In this document: positions 53,131 to 64,000 of the stretch, in pieces
Layout: every line of letters begins with the position of its first letter
Numbering within the stretch: position 1 is the stretch's first letter
Source: Tetrahymena elliotti 4EA
Lineage: Eukaryota; Ciliophora; Oligohymenophorea; Hymenostomatida; Tetrahymenidae
Direction of reading: 5' to 3'
DNA: 64,000 nt
Assembly (NCBI GenBank): GCA_000231825.2
Contig: JH720293.1
Span: forward strand, 2,108,001-2,172,000
Program-made: the position numbers and the translations under genes
The notes under the pieces: model-generated
Databases searched by the model: none
The model's input: only the letters and a program-made list of their open reading frames with translations
Told to the model about the DNA's origin: nothing

Positions 53131-56100
53131 ATGGAAGAAGCATTTAATTTTAAGTTTAAAGATTTGACCAAGATAAACAATTGTGATGTTCATAAAATTT
53201 GTTCGCAAGCCATGAAAGAAATCTTATGTCAAATCAAATCCAAAGTAAGATACTAGATTAGACATTTTTATTTAACGATTTTTTTATATTGAACATTTTT
53301 GATTCATTTGAGGTGCTAATTGTTTACCATTAATGAAACATGATAAAAAAATATCTTATTCAATTATTAAAACATTATATTAATGAAATTAGAAAACACC
53401 AGCTGAAAAATAAAATATTGCGAGATACTTTGAAGATTTAATAAAATAAATAGATAATTTTCAAGATTAGTTCAATAAATAAAAATCAGAATTCGATATT
53501 CAAGATAAAATATTTTAAGTAATTGCTAAATTATGCTTAAGTAATCTCAATTTTCATAAAAAAGTATAAGAACTAGATTATTCTTACTCAGTAATACCTG
53601 TCGTTGAAATAGGATTTTTGGGAATGAACCTTCCAGAAAAAATTAAAATAGATAGCCTAATTTAAGAGATATTCTTGTTCTTTAATCAGTTAAAAGAAAA
53701 CCAACACAACACAAAAAACACACAAGATGTGTAAAAATATTAAAAATTATATCATTGTGCTTAACTGATTTCAGCATACTATAATATATAGTAACAAAAA
53801 TATATTCCATCTCTAGAAATCTTAAAAGATTTAGAAAAGCATTATTTTAAAAGGTAGTAAAATGATTAAGAAGTTATTAGTAAAAAACAAAAGAAAAATC
53901 ATGAATGTGAAATTAGAGATCAATAATAAAAAATATTTGAGGAGGGAATGTAAGAGTCAATTCGAACATTTAAAGCATTAAATTACATATTCCTAAATAA
54001 TATTGTGAAACTTTCAGAAGAAGTAAAAGAGTTACAAAAAATCTAAGGTGAGAATCTTCATGAAAGCCATAAAGAGACAATGAATAAGAGGCTTGAAAAA
54101 CACATAAAGCTATTTCAGACACATTAATTCTTTTTAGAGAAATAATTTGATTAAGCAAAAGAAACTTTAGGAAAATTAGATTTTCATTAGATACAAGAAG
54201 CCCTGCTTATATTTTTTAACAATTAAGATATATAATGTATAAGAAATCTTGAAACGATCTACTATAATCTGTTTAGTGATTCATTTTTCAAAATATTCAC
54301 AATTCTTTAGGAAATTGAAAGGAAAGATATAACAGACAAAGACATAAATTAAATAAAAGAAATATTTTAAGAGACTACTAAATAGCCTCTTAATTATGAA
54401 TTTGGAAAGGGAATTATTTTGTTATTTATGGTTATTTGCTCTCGTCTCTAAAGAATAAATAATCAATATTAAGAATCTTATGATATGATGGTAAAAATGT
54501 TTTAAATATGTAAACAGACAAATACACAATTTTAAGCTTCTCTTGAAATTTTTTTTAAATATGATCTCCTCCTTTCATATTTATATCAAAAAGTACAGAA
54601 TAAAATATTAGATTCTAATTACAGATTTGTCAAAAAGTTTACATCAACAAATATGAGCACTTTAGATTTTGCTGAAAAAGATGGAGAAGAGTATATTTTA
54701 AAAACAATTAATTTAGAATACTCAAAAAGTAAGATGAGTAAATTTGATATCTTAAATGAAATTACAATATCAATGCTAGTTACCCATCGTAATATCTAAA
54801 AAGTTTATGACTTATACTAAAATAATGAAGGCAAAATAGTACTTGTACAAAAAGTGTAAGGTGAGAATTTGAGAAGCTATTTATAAAAAAAATAATTTGA
54901 AATAGATTAGATTCAAAGATATGGCTATATTCTATAGCTTATCATGGTGTTCTAGTATTTGCACAATTTAAATATAATTCATTGTGATCTAAAGCTTGAG
55001 AATATTTTAGTTAATAAATAAAATGAATTGAAAATAAAGCTCATTGATTTTGGCTTTGCCATAATCAAACTTTTCAACAAATACTTCAAACCAATAGGAA
55101 CTACTTATAGTATTGCACCAAGTGAATTAAAAAAAAATGGTTAACTTTGTACTTTTGAGTCTGAGATTTTTATGATAGCAAGAGCAATGAAGGATATTTT
55201 AGAATTAGATGAAAATTATAAAAGTAGATTTTTAATTTCTAAGGAAATGAAATAATTGTTAGAAAATATGACAAAAAAAAAATTAGAAGAAAGATGCCTA
55301 ATGAGCGAAGTTATATAGAAGTTCAAACTAGACTTTTTTATTTTACAAATATACTTGAAGCTTACATGTGATAAAACAGATGAAGAAAAACAAGAATAAT
55401 ATTAATATTTTAGTACTTTAATGGTTAATCTTTATGAAAATTTTATAAACCAAAAGTATATGCAGAGCTTGTACAAAGAAAAAATAGAATTGTGGGAAAA
55501 AGAAGAATTTAATAAACCTGATAGATTCAATAAACAAAACATTTTTGAGGTTATTAAATAGCTAATAAAAGATGAACGTGAACATGAAAATTTCCTAACT
55601 TGTCTTCAAGACCATGATATTAAGTTATTATGTGAAAGCTTGAACATTTTAATAAATAAAACTTCTGATTAATAAATTTAAATTGATGATAATTTGTTAA
55701 AATTGACGATGAATTAAAAATAGGAGGATGCTAATTCGAAAAATGATATCCTTAAAGAATATTAATCTGAAGTTATTGATAGAGTAGACTCTGCTGATAC
55801 TCAATCAAAAGATGAGCAAATTAATGGAATATTATTACATGATGTGCAAAAAAACATGTATAAAAAGATGGATGAAATAATAAAAGGTTCTTACTTACTT
55901 ACATTTTTTTTTTTTAAATTTATTATTTTTTAATTAAAAATAAAAAGAGTTAAAATCTAAATATAGCAGCTCATGCTCATCTGATTGTAAGAAAAATGAG
56001 GACGATATCTAAAATGATGATGATTAGTTGATACAAAATCTTATCTAAGGTTCTAAATAACTTTCAGATTATCAAATAAATGTTTAAAATTATGGACATT

Positions 56101-56345
56101 ATTCTGGTTAAGGCAATAGCATATAAATTCTAAGTAATTTAGATAGCTAAATTAATTAATAAGTAAAAAGCTACTTCTATGAAGAATCTAAATTAAATTA
56201 ATATGAATAACAAAATTTCTCAATTAAAAAATCTACTTAGAAATCTGAGAATGATCTAGAGGATTATTAATTTGAAACCATTAGTTGTGAAATTTAGAAT
56301 ATTGAGGTTAAATAAAATTCTGATTTATCAAAACTAGATATTTGA
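53131..56345 (+). CDS. divergent Ser/Thr protein kinase with long helical N-terminus
   Basis: Three exons: 53131-53244, 53393-55886, 55948-56345; 3006 nt, 1001 residues. Residues 1-440 are helical, charged and unlike any family I know. The kinase domain runs from about 445 to 690. The beta3 Lys is present (GEEYILKTINLE), as are HCDLKLENIL (about 567), the Mg site LIDFGFA (about 590) and IGTTYSIAPSEL in place of the usual GTxxYxAPE. The glycine-rich loop is missing: its position reads KKFTSTNMSTLDFAEKDG. Catalytic residues suggest activity is possible, but ATP binding would be unusual. The C-terminus (690-1001) is acidic, Ser/Gln-rich. The second intron has a GTTCTT donor, weaker than its neighbours. 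Confidence 0.8.
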
Positions 56346-56980
56346 GAATTGTTTCAGGGGGAGGTTCTTAAAAAAGGATAAAATTTTAGAGCCCAAAATA
56401 TTATTTAATTTTATTTGTTGGCTGATATTTAAAAAACAAATTTTAACCCCCTTTAAAGCTCCCCCCTCCGCCCCCCTTAATTTATACCAAAATAAAAAGT
56501 TAAATAACTTCAAAATTTGAAGTTAAATCTTTTGCTTTATTCTAATTTTCATTTACTTCTAAAATCAAATTATTTTAAAGTAGACGGATACATCAGTGTT
56601 AAAATAAAACTTTGAAAACTTCAGATTAGATAAAATAATATATTTAAGAATTAGATACTTTAGTGATAACAAAATATAGAATTTAGAAATAAAATAAACA
56701 AATAAATTATAAGTTAATTATTAAATTATAAATAATTTTAAAGAGCAAAGTGCTTTTATAAGTTTAAGAATAGTCAAGGATATCATTATTTTATTTTTTT
56801 TTGTTAAAATCTTAATTATAACTAGAAAAATTTTGTTTATTTTCTTTCAAAAGGTGAGAAAAAAAGTCCATCAAAACTGTTGAATTATTACTATTTACAC
56901 TTCTGAAGATAAACTCTAGTTATTAGTTCGAGCATTTTAATGTATAAAGATTATATATTGTTGTGTTGTTATTAAATTTA
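56346..56980. other. intergenic with G/C-run patch
   Basis: Convergent spacer of 0.63 kb. It is AT-rich apart from a G-run (GGGGGAGG, 56357-56364) just after the kinase stop and a C-rich patch at 56447-56476, described separately. Confidence 0.6.
56447..56476. other. C-rich tract, G-quadruplex-forming on minus strand
   Basis: Three C-runs of five, six and six bases (56447-56451, 56461-56466, 56471-56476) with a short CC between the last two. The minus strand therefore has clustered G-runs able to form a quadruplex. CTCCCCC at 56459-56465 is also complementary to GGGGGAG at 56357-56363, giving a possible 7-bp GC stem across the 3' flank. In DNA this AT-rich such a tract is exceptional. Role unknown; transcription termination or a replication pause are guesses. 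Confidence 0.6.
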
Positions 56981-58212
56981 TCAAAATTCATCATCATCAT
57001 CTCCATTATTATTGATGTTAGTTATTTTACTATTATTATTTGTTACATCTACTTTTGACTTAATTCCAAGATTTTATGCTTTTTAAAAAAAATTATCATC
57101 ATCATTTTGATCATCTTAAATCTCAATATTTTTGGGTTTCAGAATATTCGATTTTAAATTTTTAGAATCTTTGTTTGTTGCACCAAACTAAAAGTTGTTT
57201 TCATCAATTTCTTCAATTTCATCAATCTCATCACCTTTTAGTAATTACAAAATCAAATAAATAAATTTGCGGTGGCTTGAAAAAATACAACTTTCTTTTT
57301 GAATAAGTGTTAGAATAAAATAAATTTAAAGAAGGATATTTCTGCAAGATAAATTTGATTGCTATTTTATCATTATTTGTTTCATTTTTAATAAATCAAT
57401 TAAATTAATATTTTACTTATTTTTCTAATTAAATCTCTTTTCTTTTTTTCATAATCTAGACCTGAAGTCACTATATTCGAGTTCTATAACCTAGAATTTG
57501 AGTTGAGCATATTAATTGATCCACTTATAGTTATTGCACTATTCATAGAATAGTTGTTATTGTTGTTATTAGATTACTAACGAAGTATGTTACAATAATT
57601 TTCATTGATTTCGCTTTCTTATTTACCATATGCTTTTGTTGACTAGGTAGGAACAAATTATTCATTATTGTTAGATGAGATATATATATTTTCTTTATTT
57701 TCATCACTATCTACATTTTCTTAATTCAAATTTTTTTCAGAGCGCAAAATGATTTCATTTTGTGTATCTTAGTTCTTGAGATTCTAAATGAACTTAATTT
57801 CATTCTCTAATATTTTCTGCTAAAGTAACTATTCCTTGATATAATATTTTAATTTTAATTTTAAAGAAAATTAATAATTATTTTTTACATTTTCTTTAGC
57901 ATTATTTTCTTCTTCTAAATTTACATTTGAAGAATTTATTTGTTAAGATGGAAAAGGGGGATTTAATTATTTATCATTTTATTATTAAATCTATGTGTTT
58001 TGTTTCTTTATGTTTTTTCTGCTACTTATTGATTCATTATCGCTATTACTTTGGTTCTCATTATATCTTTAATCTTTATTTTACTCACAAGAAGGCGAAG
58101 CATGATTGTGTTTCACCAATGCTTTTTATGCTACCTAAGATTTGTTTCCATTCTTTTAATTAGAAATTTGCTTTGGTGAATTAGCTTCTGGAACTGACTT
58201 TGCACACCCCAT
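56981..58212 (-). CDS. acidic N/Q-rich protein with N-terminal MGC (acylation) motif
   Basis: Two minus-strand exons, 58212-57417 and 57234-56981, 1050 nt, 349 residues; intron 57416-57235. It begins MGCAKSVPEA. Gly2 followed by Cys3 and Ser6 fits N-myristoylation plus palmitoylation, which would attach it to membranes. The middle is Asn/Gln/Ser-rich with one charged helix (about 57870-57740, KLKYYIKEQLLQQKILENEI). The C-terminus is strongly acidic (EIDEIEEIDENN, ending GDDDDEF). No family recognised. It is convergent with the divergent kinase gene and divergent from the small membrane protein. The acylation is a prediction from the first residues only. Confidence 0.7.
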
Positions 58213-58742
58213 TAATCAATACCTAACTAAATTGTTTTTATTCGGTTTTTGAAAAAATTTTAAAAATGGATTAATGATAAATTTTAATTATTAATCAACT
58301 TCAATTTTTGTATTAAAAACAATTTAAAGTATTATTTGATCTTAGTAAATGAAAAATTATGATATTTGAAAATAATTGGCTTTGGATAAAGAGTAGAATC
58401 TATTAAATTAGCATATTCAACATTTAGTTTGAATATTACAATAAACATTAAATTTATTTACAATTAGTAAGAGTATTTATTACAGATAAATGAAAATTAC
58501 TTTTATTTGGTCTCATTTCCTTATTTATCAAAAATTTTAAGCTCTTATTCACCATTAAATATTTTTAAGATATTTGTATTATGTCTAATGATCAAAATTA
58601 AAAAATTAATTAAAAAAATCTTGTATTTGGTTGAATTACATAACTAAATTATCAATTAATTTTTGACTTGAAAATAAGATAGCTTATTTTACTAGTAGCT
58701 TTAAATATAAGAAGGCAAAGTTTATTTATTATCATTCTAGAA
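58213..58742. other. intergenic, divergent 5' flanks
   Basis: AT-rich spacer of 530 bp. No distinct element. Confidence 0.5.
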
Positions 58743-59063
58743 ATGAATTAGTTAAAAAGCTACTAAAATCAACAAGATAGTCATCCAAAAAAATACAATC
58801 CTTTTGATTTATAACACATTTTTTTTTTTGTTATGATTATTTATTCATTATTAATAATGATCACTTACTGTTATAAAAGAAAGTAAAAAAATAAAAAACT
58901 CAACAATTTTGAAGAAAGTTCATCCATAGAGCTTAGAAATTCCTCTTCCTCATCTTCTATTAGAACTCTTTCATCAGGTATTTAGTAATATATGAGTAAT
59001 TAGTAATCTTTCCCATAGATGACAAATAGTATGCCAAGTCATTCTCACTAAAGTGATAATTGA
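58743..59063 (+). CDS. small single-span membrane protein
   Basis: Single exon of 106 residues ending in TGA 59061-59063. A short polar N-terminus is followed by one hydrophobic span (FFFVMIIYSLLIMITYCY, about residues 29-46) and a basic stop-transfer stretch (KRKQKNKKL). The rest is Ser-rich (ESSSIELRNSSSSSSIRTLS) and then Gln/His-rich. Composition and the basic flank suggest the C-terminus is cytoplasmic. No family recognised. It is short and partly low-complexity, so chance openness is possible, but the Ser-rich tail has coding-like codon use. Confidence 0.5.
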
Positions 59064-59570
59064 AAAAAGTTGATCACTAACTTAAAATTAACTATGACTT
59101 AAACATATAACCTGTATTTGATTGAAATAACTTTTTTAATGAATAGTAACGGAAAGAAGTTTAACTTTTTTTCTCTAGATTAAAATCATGAAACAAAATG
59201 AAATGAATGAATTATTAATTTATACTATATACATGCTAAAAAAAATAATTGCTTTATTACTTGTTTATAAATGCTTTTTAGATGAAAAAATGAAGTTTTT
59301 GATTAATAATTGATGATTTACAAATTAGATCTTATTAATTTATTTTATTTCTTTTTTAAAAATATTATTTTCAATATGAAATGACTTTTATCTTATTTGA
59401 AATAGCTTTATTAATTCTAAAGCATCTTGAAAATAAATAATGCAAGAATTTCTCTTGATGATTGCTGAGTAATATTTGCCTAATAATCAACCAATTTATT
59501 AATAGTATTTTCTTATTTCTGTAAATTAAAAAAGTAAAATAAAAGTAATAAATTATCAAAGCTTTCATAA
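59064..59570. other. intergenic
   Basis: AT-rich spacer of 507 bp between two plus-strand genes. Nothing seen beyond AT runs. Confidence 0.5.
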
Positions 59571-62391
59571 ATGGATCCTCTACTTCTTTTATCAGTTTGC
59601 AAGAAAAACTGTACCTAAAAAGATTTACCTTTATTTTAAGAAGATTATTCAGCCTACCATGCTAAGACTAAAGGAAATACCCCATTAAAATAATTTTCAA
59701 ATCTTACTGAGTAGGAGCAAAATAAGTTTTACAAATTCCTGTTTTACGATAATAGATTGAATGAAGTAACAAATGATGAATTGCAATATTTATTGTTTTG
59801 TACTCTTATTGAAAGTGGTTCAAATAAAACTAAAACATTTATTTAAGAAGCTCTAGATATGTAGCCTTAGCAACAGTTAACTTGTAGAAACATTTAAGCT
59901 CTTAAATAAAACTAAAATAATAGCAACTTTATAGAAAAAATTAAAAAATTACCAAAAAAATTTAAAGCTTTTCCCAAAAACTAATTACAGAATTAGGATG
60001 ACTCATTTGGCTCTGATACCACATGTGAAGATGAGGAATGTCTTGCTAAAAGGTTAGAGTATGATGAAAAAGTTTTGAAGGTTTAAAATTTACTCAAAAA
60101 ACAAGGATTTAATATAGACACAGATGGGTTTTATACTTCATAAACTGAAAATGCAGTCAGAGAATATCAAAAAAAAAATAATTTATTTGCAGATGGCCTT
60201 ATAAGCTAAGAATTGATTGAAAAATTAGAAGGTAAAATTAATTCCAAAATGTTTTTTATCCAATGAGTTATTCAATTTAATTATTTTAATCAATTTAATT
60301 TAGGAAAAGCTTAAAGTAAGGTAGAAAAAAAGTCCAAATAGTTAGCTGGTATAGACTTAAAAGCAAAGCTTAATGAAGTAACTAGTATTAGAGGTATTAA
60401 ATTTGACAAATCAAACCAACTCAAATTCTTGTTAGACAAAAAATAAAAATTCGAATTTAATGGCACTGAAATAGATGATTTAGCTTTATGCTTAAAGGTT
60501 TATTGTGATCAAACAATTAAGAATAAAACTATCAGGTAATTTATTTTCTCTTATTAATATTATTTTAAATGAACATCTTTATTTATTATTTTGAAGTTTT
60601 TCTCTTGACCCATGGGAAGAAAGCAAACCAGATGGAGAGTTTTAGAGAAAAGTTCTCTATCCTGATGTTTTAGATAATAAAAAGATATTAGCTGGTAGCA
60701 AATTTAGTGAATTGATGTTTGAATGTGATTATTTAATGAAGTAGATGTCTTTAGGATTACTTCCTGATTGTAAAACACCTTTTCCCTATCCTGAAGAGCT
60801 CATAAAACTTGGATTAAAGCCTCTTTCTAAAATCATAGAAGAAAATGAATAGTAAGAAGTTATGAAATAAAATTGGAGTAGACTTTGGTTGGTTTGTAAG
60901 AAAGTAGATGGAATTGTTGACAAAAATAATAAGGGAGTATTACTTTCTAATGATGTCTTAATAGAAGTAGATGCTAGATAAATGGAACAAGATTCTCAAG
61001 GTAGATTAATTGATAAAGTTGTGTAGGATAAAAATGATCCATGCTATATGTTTGCTAAGAAATTTTCTTAACTTTATCCAGTTATTTGTAAGTATTATCC
61101 TTGCTTCGAAAAACTTAAAAAATTATATAGAGCCTCAGCATTAGCAAGGTAATAAATAAATAGATTATTTTTATGAAATTTTTCACACATTTTTATTTTT
61201 AATTACTAACATAGATGGATCGTATCTAATGGAATTCAAATAGATATGAAAAAAATTAACCAAGCTATTGAAAAATAATTCTCAAGCATTAAATAGTATA
61301 GTGAAAAGGTTAACTCAATTAGATAATCAAAACAAATCGAATTAGGTACAGTTGAGAAAAAAATAAAAGTTGATGTAAAGGTTGTTGCTGAAAGAAGTTT
61401 AAAATAATCAGGATAAGAAGTAAATGAAAAAAACATAAAGCTTGCTGTTGATTACTTGATCAAATAGAATAACGGAAGCAGTGAATTCTTTGATATCTAA
61501 AAAGCTAAAAAAGTATAATCTAGATTTGTTTTAGGAGGTGTAGATATGAACTGTTAAATCTCTCCCATAAATAATATTAACTCCTAGACTCCTAAATCTA
61601 ACAAATCTTCTTCATCTTAAAAAGATGCTCCAGAAGTAACTTTTTCAAAAGCTCAAAGTTAAAAAAATGAGAATATTGCTATAAAATAGCAAGTAAATAA
61701 TTCAAAGAGCCCTAATAATTAATAAAAAGTCATTTCAGCTCCAAAGGAAAAGGTGAAACCTGAGGAGAAAAAAGTTGATGACTCACAAAGTTAGGATTAT
61801 GAATCAGATTTTTATAGTTAGGCATCTACTTCTGTAGCAAGTTTAGATGATGAGTTTATTTAGCAGTAAATCAAAGAAGAAGACTTTTTTTTCTCACTAG
61901 AAGCTAATTGTTAAAAATGTTAAAAAGTTTTAACATAGTAAGAATAACAGTTTCAAGTTGAATAAAAATTCTATTGCTAAAAGCATCACCCATATAGCTG
62001 TTATTATTGTGGTAAATTTATAAAGGAATAAGCAGCTACTGTTCATGGAAGAGCAGAACTTTATAACTCTGAGTCCTTCAAAGATAAGCAAGTTTACATG
62101 CACTTAGAGTGTAATTTGATTTTTTAAAATAAGTGTGTAGATAGATTGAACTTAGAAAAGTAAAATGAAGAAATATAAAGGGTGAATAAGAGTGTTTTAG
62201 AGTAAATCCAAAAAAATCTACCTAAAATCAGGAATTTGAGTGAAATGGCTTTAAAAAAACCATCTAATTTTGCATGCGGTATTTGTAAAAAAAATAATAA
62301 TAATTCAACCTAAATCGTATGCAATCTATGTGGTTTAGTAAGTCAAACATAAGCCAATGCCTATCTCAAAGAAGCATTCTAAAGCAAATGA
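59571..62391 (+). CDS. PGB-domain plus LIM-like zinc-binding protein
   Basis: Four exons: 59571-60231, 60304-60535, 60597-61148, 61215-62391; 2622 nt, 873 residues. Residues about 165-220 match a peptidoglycan-binding PGB-1 fold: VQNLLKKQGFNIDTDGFYTS followed by TENAVREYQKKNNLFADGLI. A central region (about 300-480) contains DPWEESKPDGEF and FSELMFECDYLMKQMSLGLL. After a Ser/Lys-rich linker comes a LIM-like module (CQKCQKVL, CQKHHPYSCYYCGKFI, HLEC) and a short zinc-ribbon pattern CGIC...CNLC. There is no signal peptide, so it should be intracellular, where a PGB fold probably binds something other than peptidoglycan. Family beyond these domains not recognised. Confidence 0.78.
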
Positions 62392-62843
62392 AAGTCTAAA
62401 TATAAATATTCAATTAAATAAAATGGATATAGATTTAGTATTTCTGGATTTTAAATACTTCATAAATGAAATTACAAACAAGTTTTTAATCCAATTTATG
62501 TCTTATTGTAATTTCTTTTAATTTTTTCAAATATTAATATTTAAATGCTATTTTTTTAAAAAAATATGGAAATTTTATTTTTAAAATTCGCATAAATATT
62601 TAATTGTGAGATATTATCTTATTAAAATATATAAAATTTGAAAATGTACTTTTTATATTTTAAAGTGTTTTAGAATTATTTAAATCTTTTTAGAAGCATG
62701 AACAGAGAAAATGAGGCTATAAAATTAATCTAGAATTAATTAAACAGTATTTAGATGTATATTTTATACAAAAATAAGGCAAAGGATTAAATTAATTTTT
62801 TTATTTATAAATGATCAACAAATTTTAAATGAAATGAATCAAA
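62392..62843. other. intergenic, convergent 3' flanks
   Basis: AT-rich spacer of 452 bp between convergent genes. Nothing recognised. Confidence 0.5.
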
Positions 62844-63670
62844 TCAAATTAACTCACTGACATTGTAAGGCATTTCATCAATTTAAGTAGAGTAATATTA
62901 TTCAATATCTCTCAAGGCACTTACATCTTCATTTTTAACAAAATTGATAGCAACACCTTTTCTTCCAAAACGACCTGAACGACCAATTCTGTGGATGTAG
63001 AGTTCACGATTAGTTGGTAAATCGTAATTAATAACAACAGAAACTTATTGAACATCGAGACCTCTACCCCAAATATCAGTAGCAACGAGAACACGATACT
63101 CTCCGTTACGGAAATCTTACATAATTTTATCTCTTTCCTTTTAATTTAATTCACCGTGGATAGAGCAGAGGGAGAAGTTTTGTTCTCTCATTTTGCCAGA
63201 AAGCCATTTGACAGCCTTGATGGTGTTACAGAATATGACTGCTTGAGTGATAGTAATTGTATTGTAAAGATCACACAAAGTTTCGAATTTCCATTCTTCT
63301 TTTTCAACTAAAATGAAAAATTATTTAATTCCTTCAAGTGTAAGTTCATCTCTCTTTACTAAGAATTTAATAGGATCATTCATAAATTTATTAGTCATTT
63401 CTAAAATTTCTTAAGGTAAGGTAGCACTAACAACTACATTTTAGTTTTTGTGGGGAAGATATCTATAAATGTCATAAACTTGTTCTTTGAAACCCATAGA
63501 AAGCATTTAATCGGCTTCATCCAAAACTAACATTTTAACATTACGAGTTTTCAAATGTCTGCGCTAGATCATATCATAGATACGACCAGGGGTACCTGAA
63601 ATAATTTAAACACCTTTTTCTAATCTATTTATATCATCATCCATACTCTTACCACCAATACAGCAGTGAA
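62844..63670 (-). CDS. EIF4A3: eIF4A3 (exon-junction complex DEAD-box helicase), C-terminal exon
   Basis: The minus strand encodes the last 274 residues of an eIF4A-type DEAD-box RNA helicase; the exon begins at 63670 after an AG acceptor and the 5' exon or exons lie beyond the window. Motifs: GTPGR (Ib), VLDEADQML (II), SATLP (III), VIFCNT (IV), [11 protein letters not shown] (V) and [13 protein letters not shown] (VI). [14 protein letters not shown] and the ending [20 protein letters not shown] identify eIF4A3 rather than eIF4A1/2. eIF4A3 clamps RNA as the core of the exon-junction complex and supports rRNA processing through its Fal1 relatives. Helicase motifs Q and I are missing only because of the window edge. 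Confidence 0.92.
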
Positions 63671-64000
63671 CTATTATTTATAAAAAATATAAGACTTTGA
63701 TATTAATTTAAAAATTTTAATTTATAATAATTGTTTCTAGCTGAACTATTTTGTTTAAAAAGTGATTTAATAAGTCTTATTAATTCAAATTTGATTAAAA
63801 ACTTTCATCTAACTTAGTTATGCCAAAAAATTTATTTTTTATTCAATCACTCATGGTTAGTTTTTAACCCGAATACTTGAATTTTTAGTTTGTTAAACTA
63901 TTGGTCAAAACTACTTTAACCAATTTATCATTCATTTATTATAAAATACTCTAGTAATCTCTAGTAAATTTAAAATTGATTTGAGTTATTTAAATATTTA
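63671..64000. other. intron or 5' flank of eIF4A3
   Basis: AT-rich DNA upstream of the eIF4A3 exon. No coding stretch was found for the missing N-terminal part, so this is probably an intron longer than 300 bp, unlike the short introns elsewhere in the window. Confidence 0.5.

Overview
This window is nuclear DNA of an oligohymenophorean ciliate, most like Tetrahymena. The genes only read as proteins if TAA and TAG encode glutamine and TGA is the sole stop. They are broken by short AT-rich GT...AG introns (about 32 to 258 bp) and are separated by very AT-rich spacers. Under the standard code almost nothing here looks like a gene. All models below were built by hand with the ciliate code. For every complete spliced gene the exon lengths sum to a multiple of three.

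Layout. 1-12.6 kb: first exon of a protein kinase (-) at the left edge, a TPR protein (+), a large Cys-rich multi-pass surface protein (+) and an LDAH-type alpha/beta hydrolase (+). 12.6-24 kb: a plant-type DYRK kinase with a LisH-like N-terminus (+), a second Cys-rich surface protein (-) and a FAM221-family protein (+). 24-31 kb: a single-span membrane protein with an Asn-rich tail (+), then a 3.4-kb gene-free stretch holding a near-perfect match to the Tetrahymena chromosome breakage sequence. 31-45 kb: a Sec14/CRAL-TRIO protein ending in a CaaX-like box (+), RRP15 (-), a giant Q/N-rich protein with CTFxP repeats (-), an LMBR1-family membrane protein (-) and an acidic coiled-coil protein (-). 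45-64 kb: IFT140 (+), CFAP144/FAM183 (-), a divergent long protein kinase (+), an N-terminal MGC acidic protein (-), a small one-span protein (+), an unusual PGB-domain plus LIM-like zinc protein (+) and the C-terminal part of eIF4A3 (-) at the right edge.

How the genes relate. There is no operon logic; the genes are independent eukaryotic units. Cilium-related genes are well represented (IFT140 and CFAP144 are convergent neighbours). RRP15 and eIF4A3 serve rRNA and mRNA metabolism. The two Cys-rich giants share one architecture, Cys-rich ectodomain followed by a multi-pass C-terminal block, and probably belong to one expanded ciliate surface-protein family.

Limits. Exon borders were chosen by reading frame, GT/AG and protein sense only. 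Internal exon choices in AT-rich stretches (5' parts of the genes at 5173, 24105 and 31343) are the least certain. No tRNA, rRNA, CRISPR or intact transposon was recognised.
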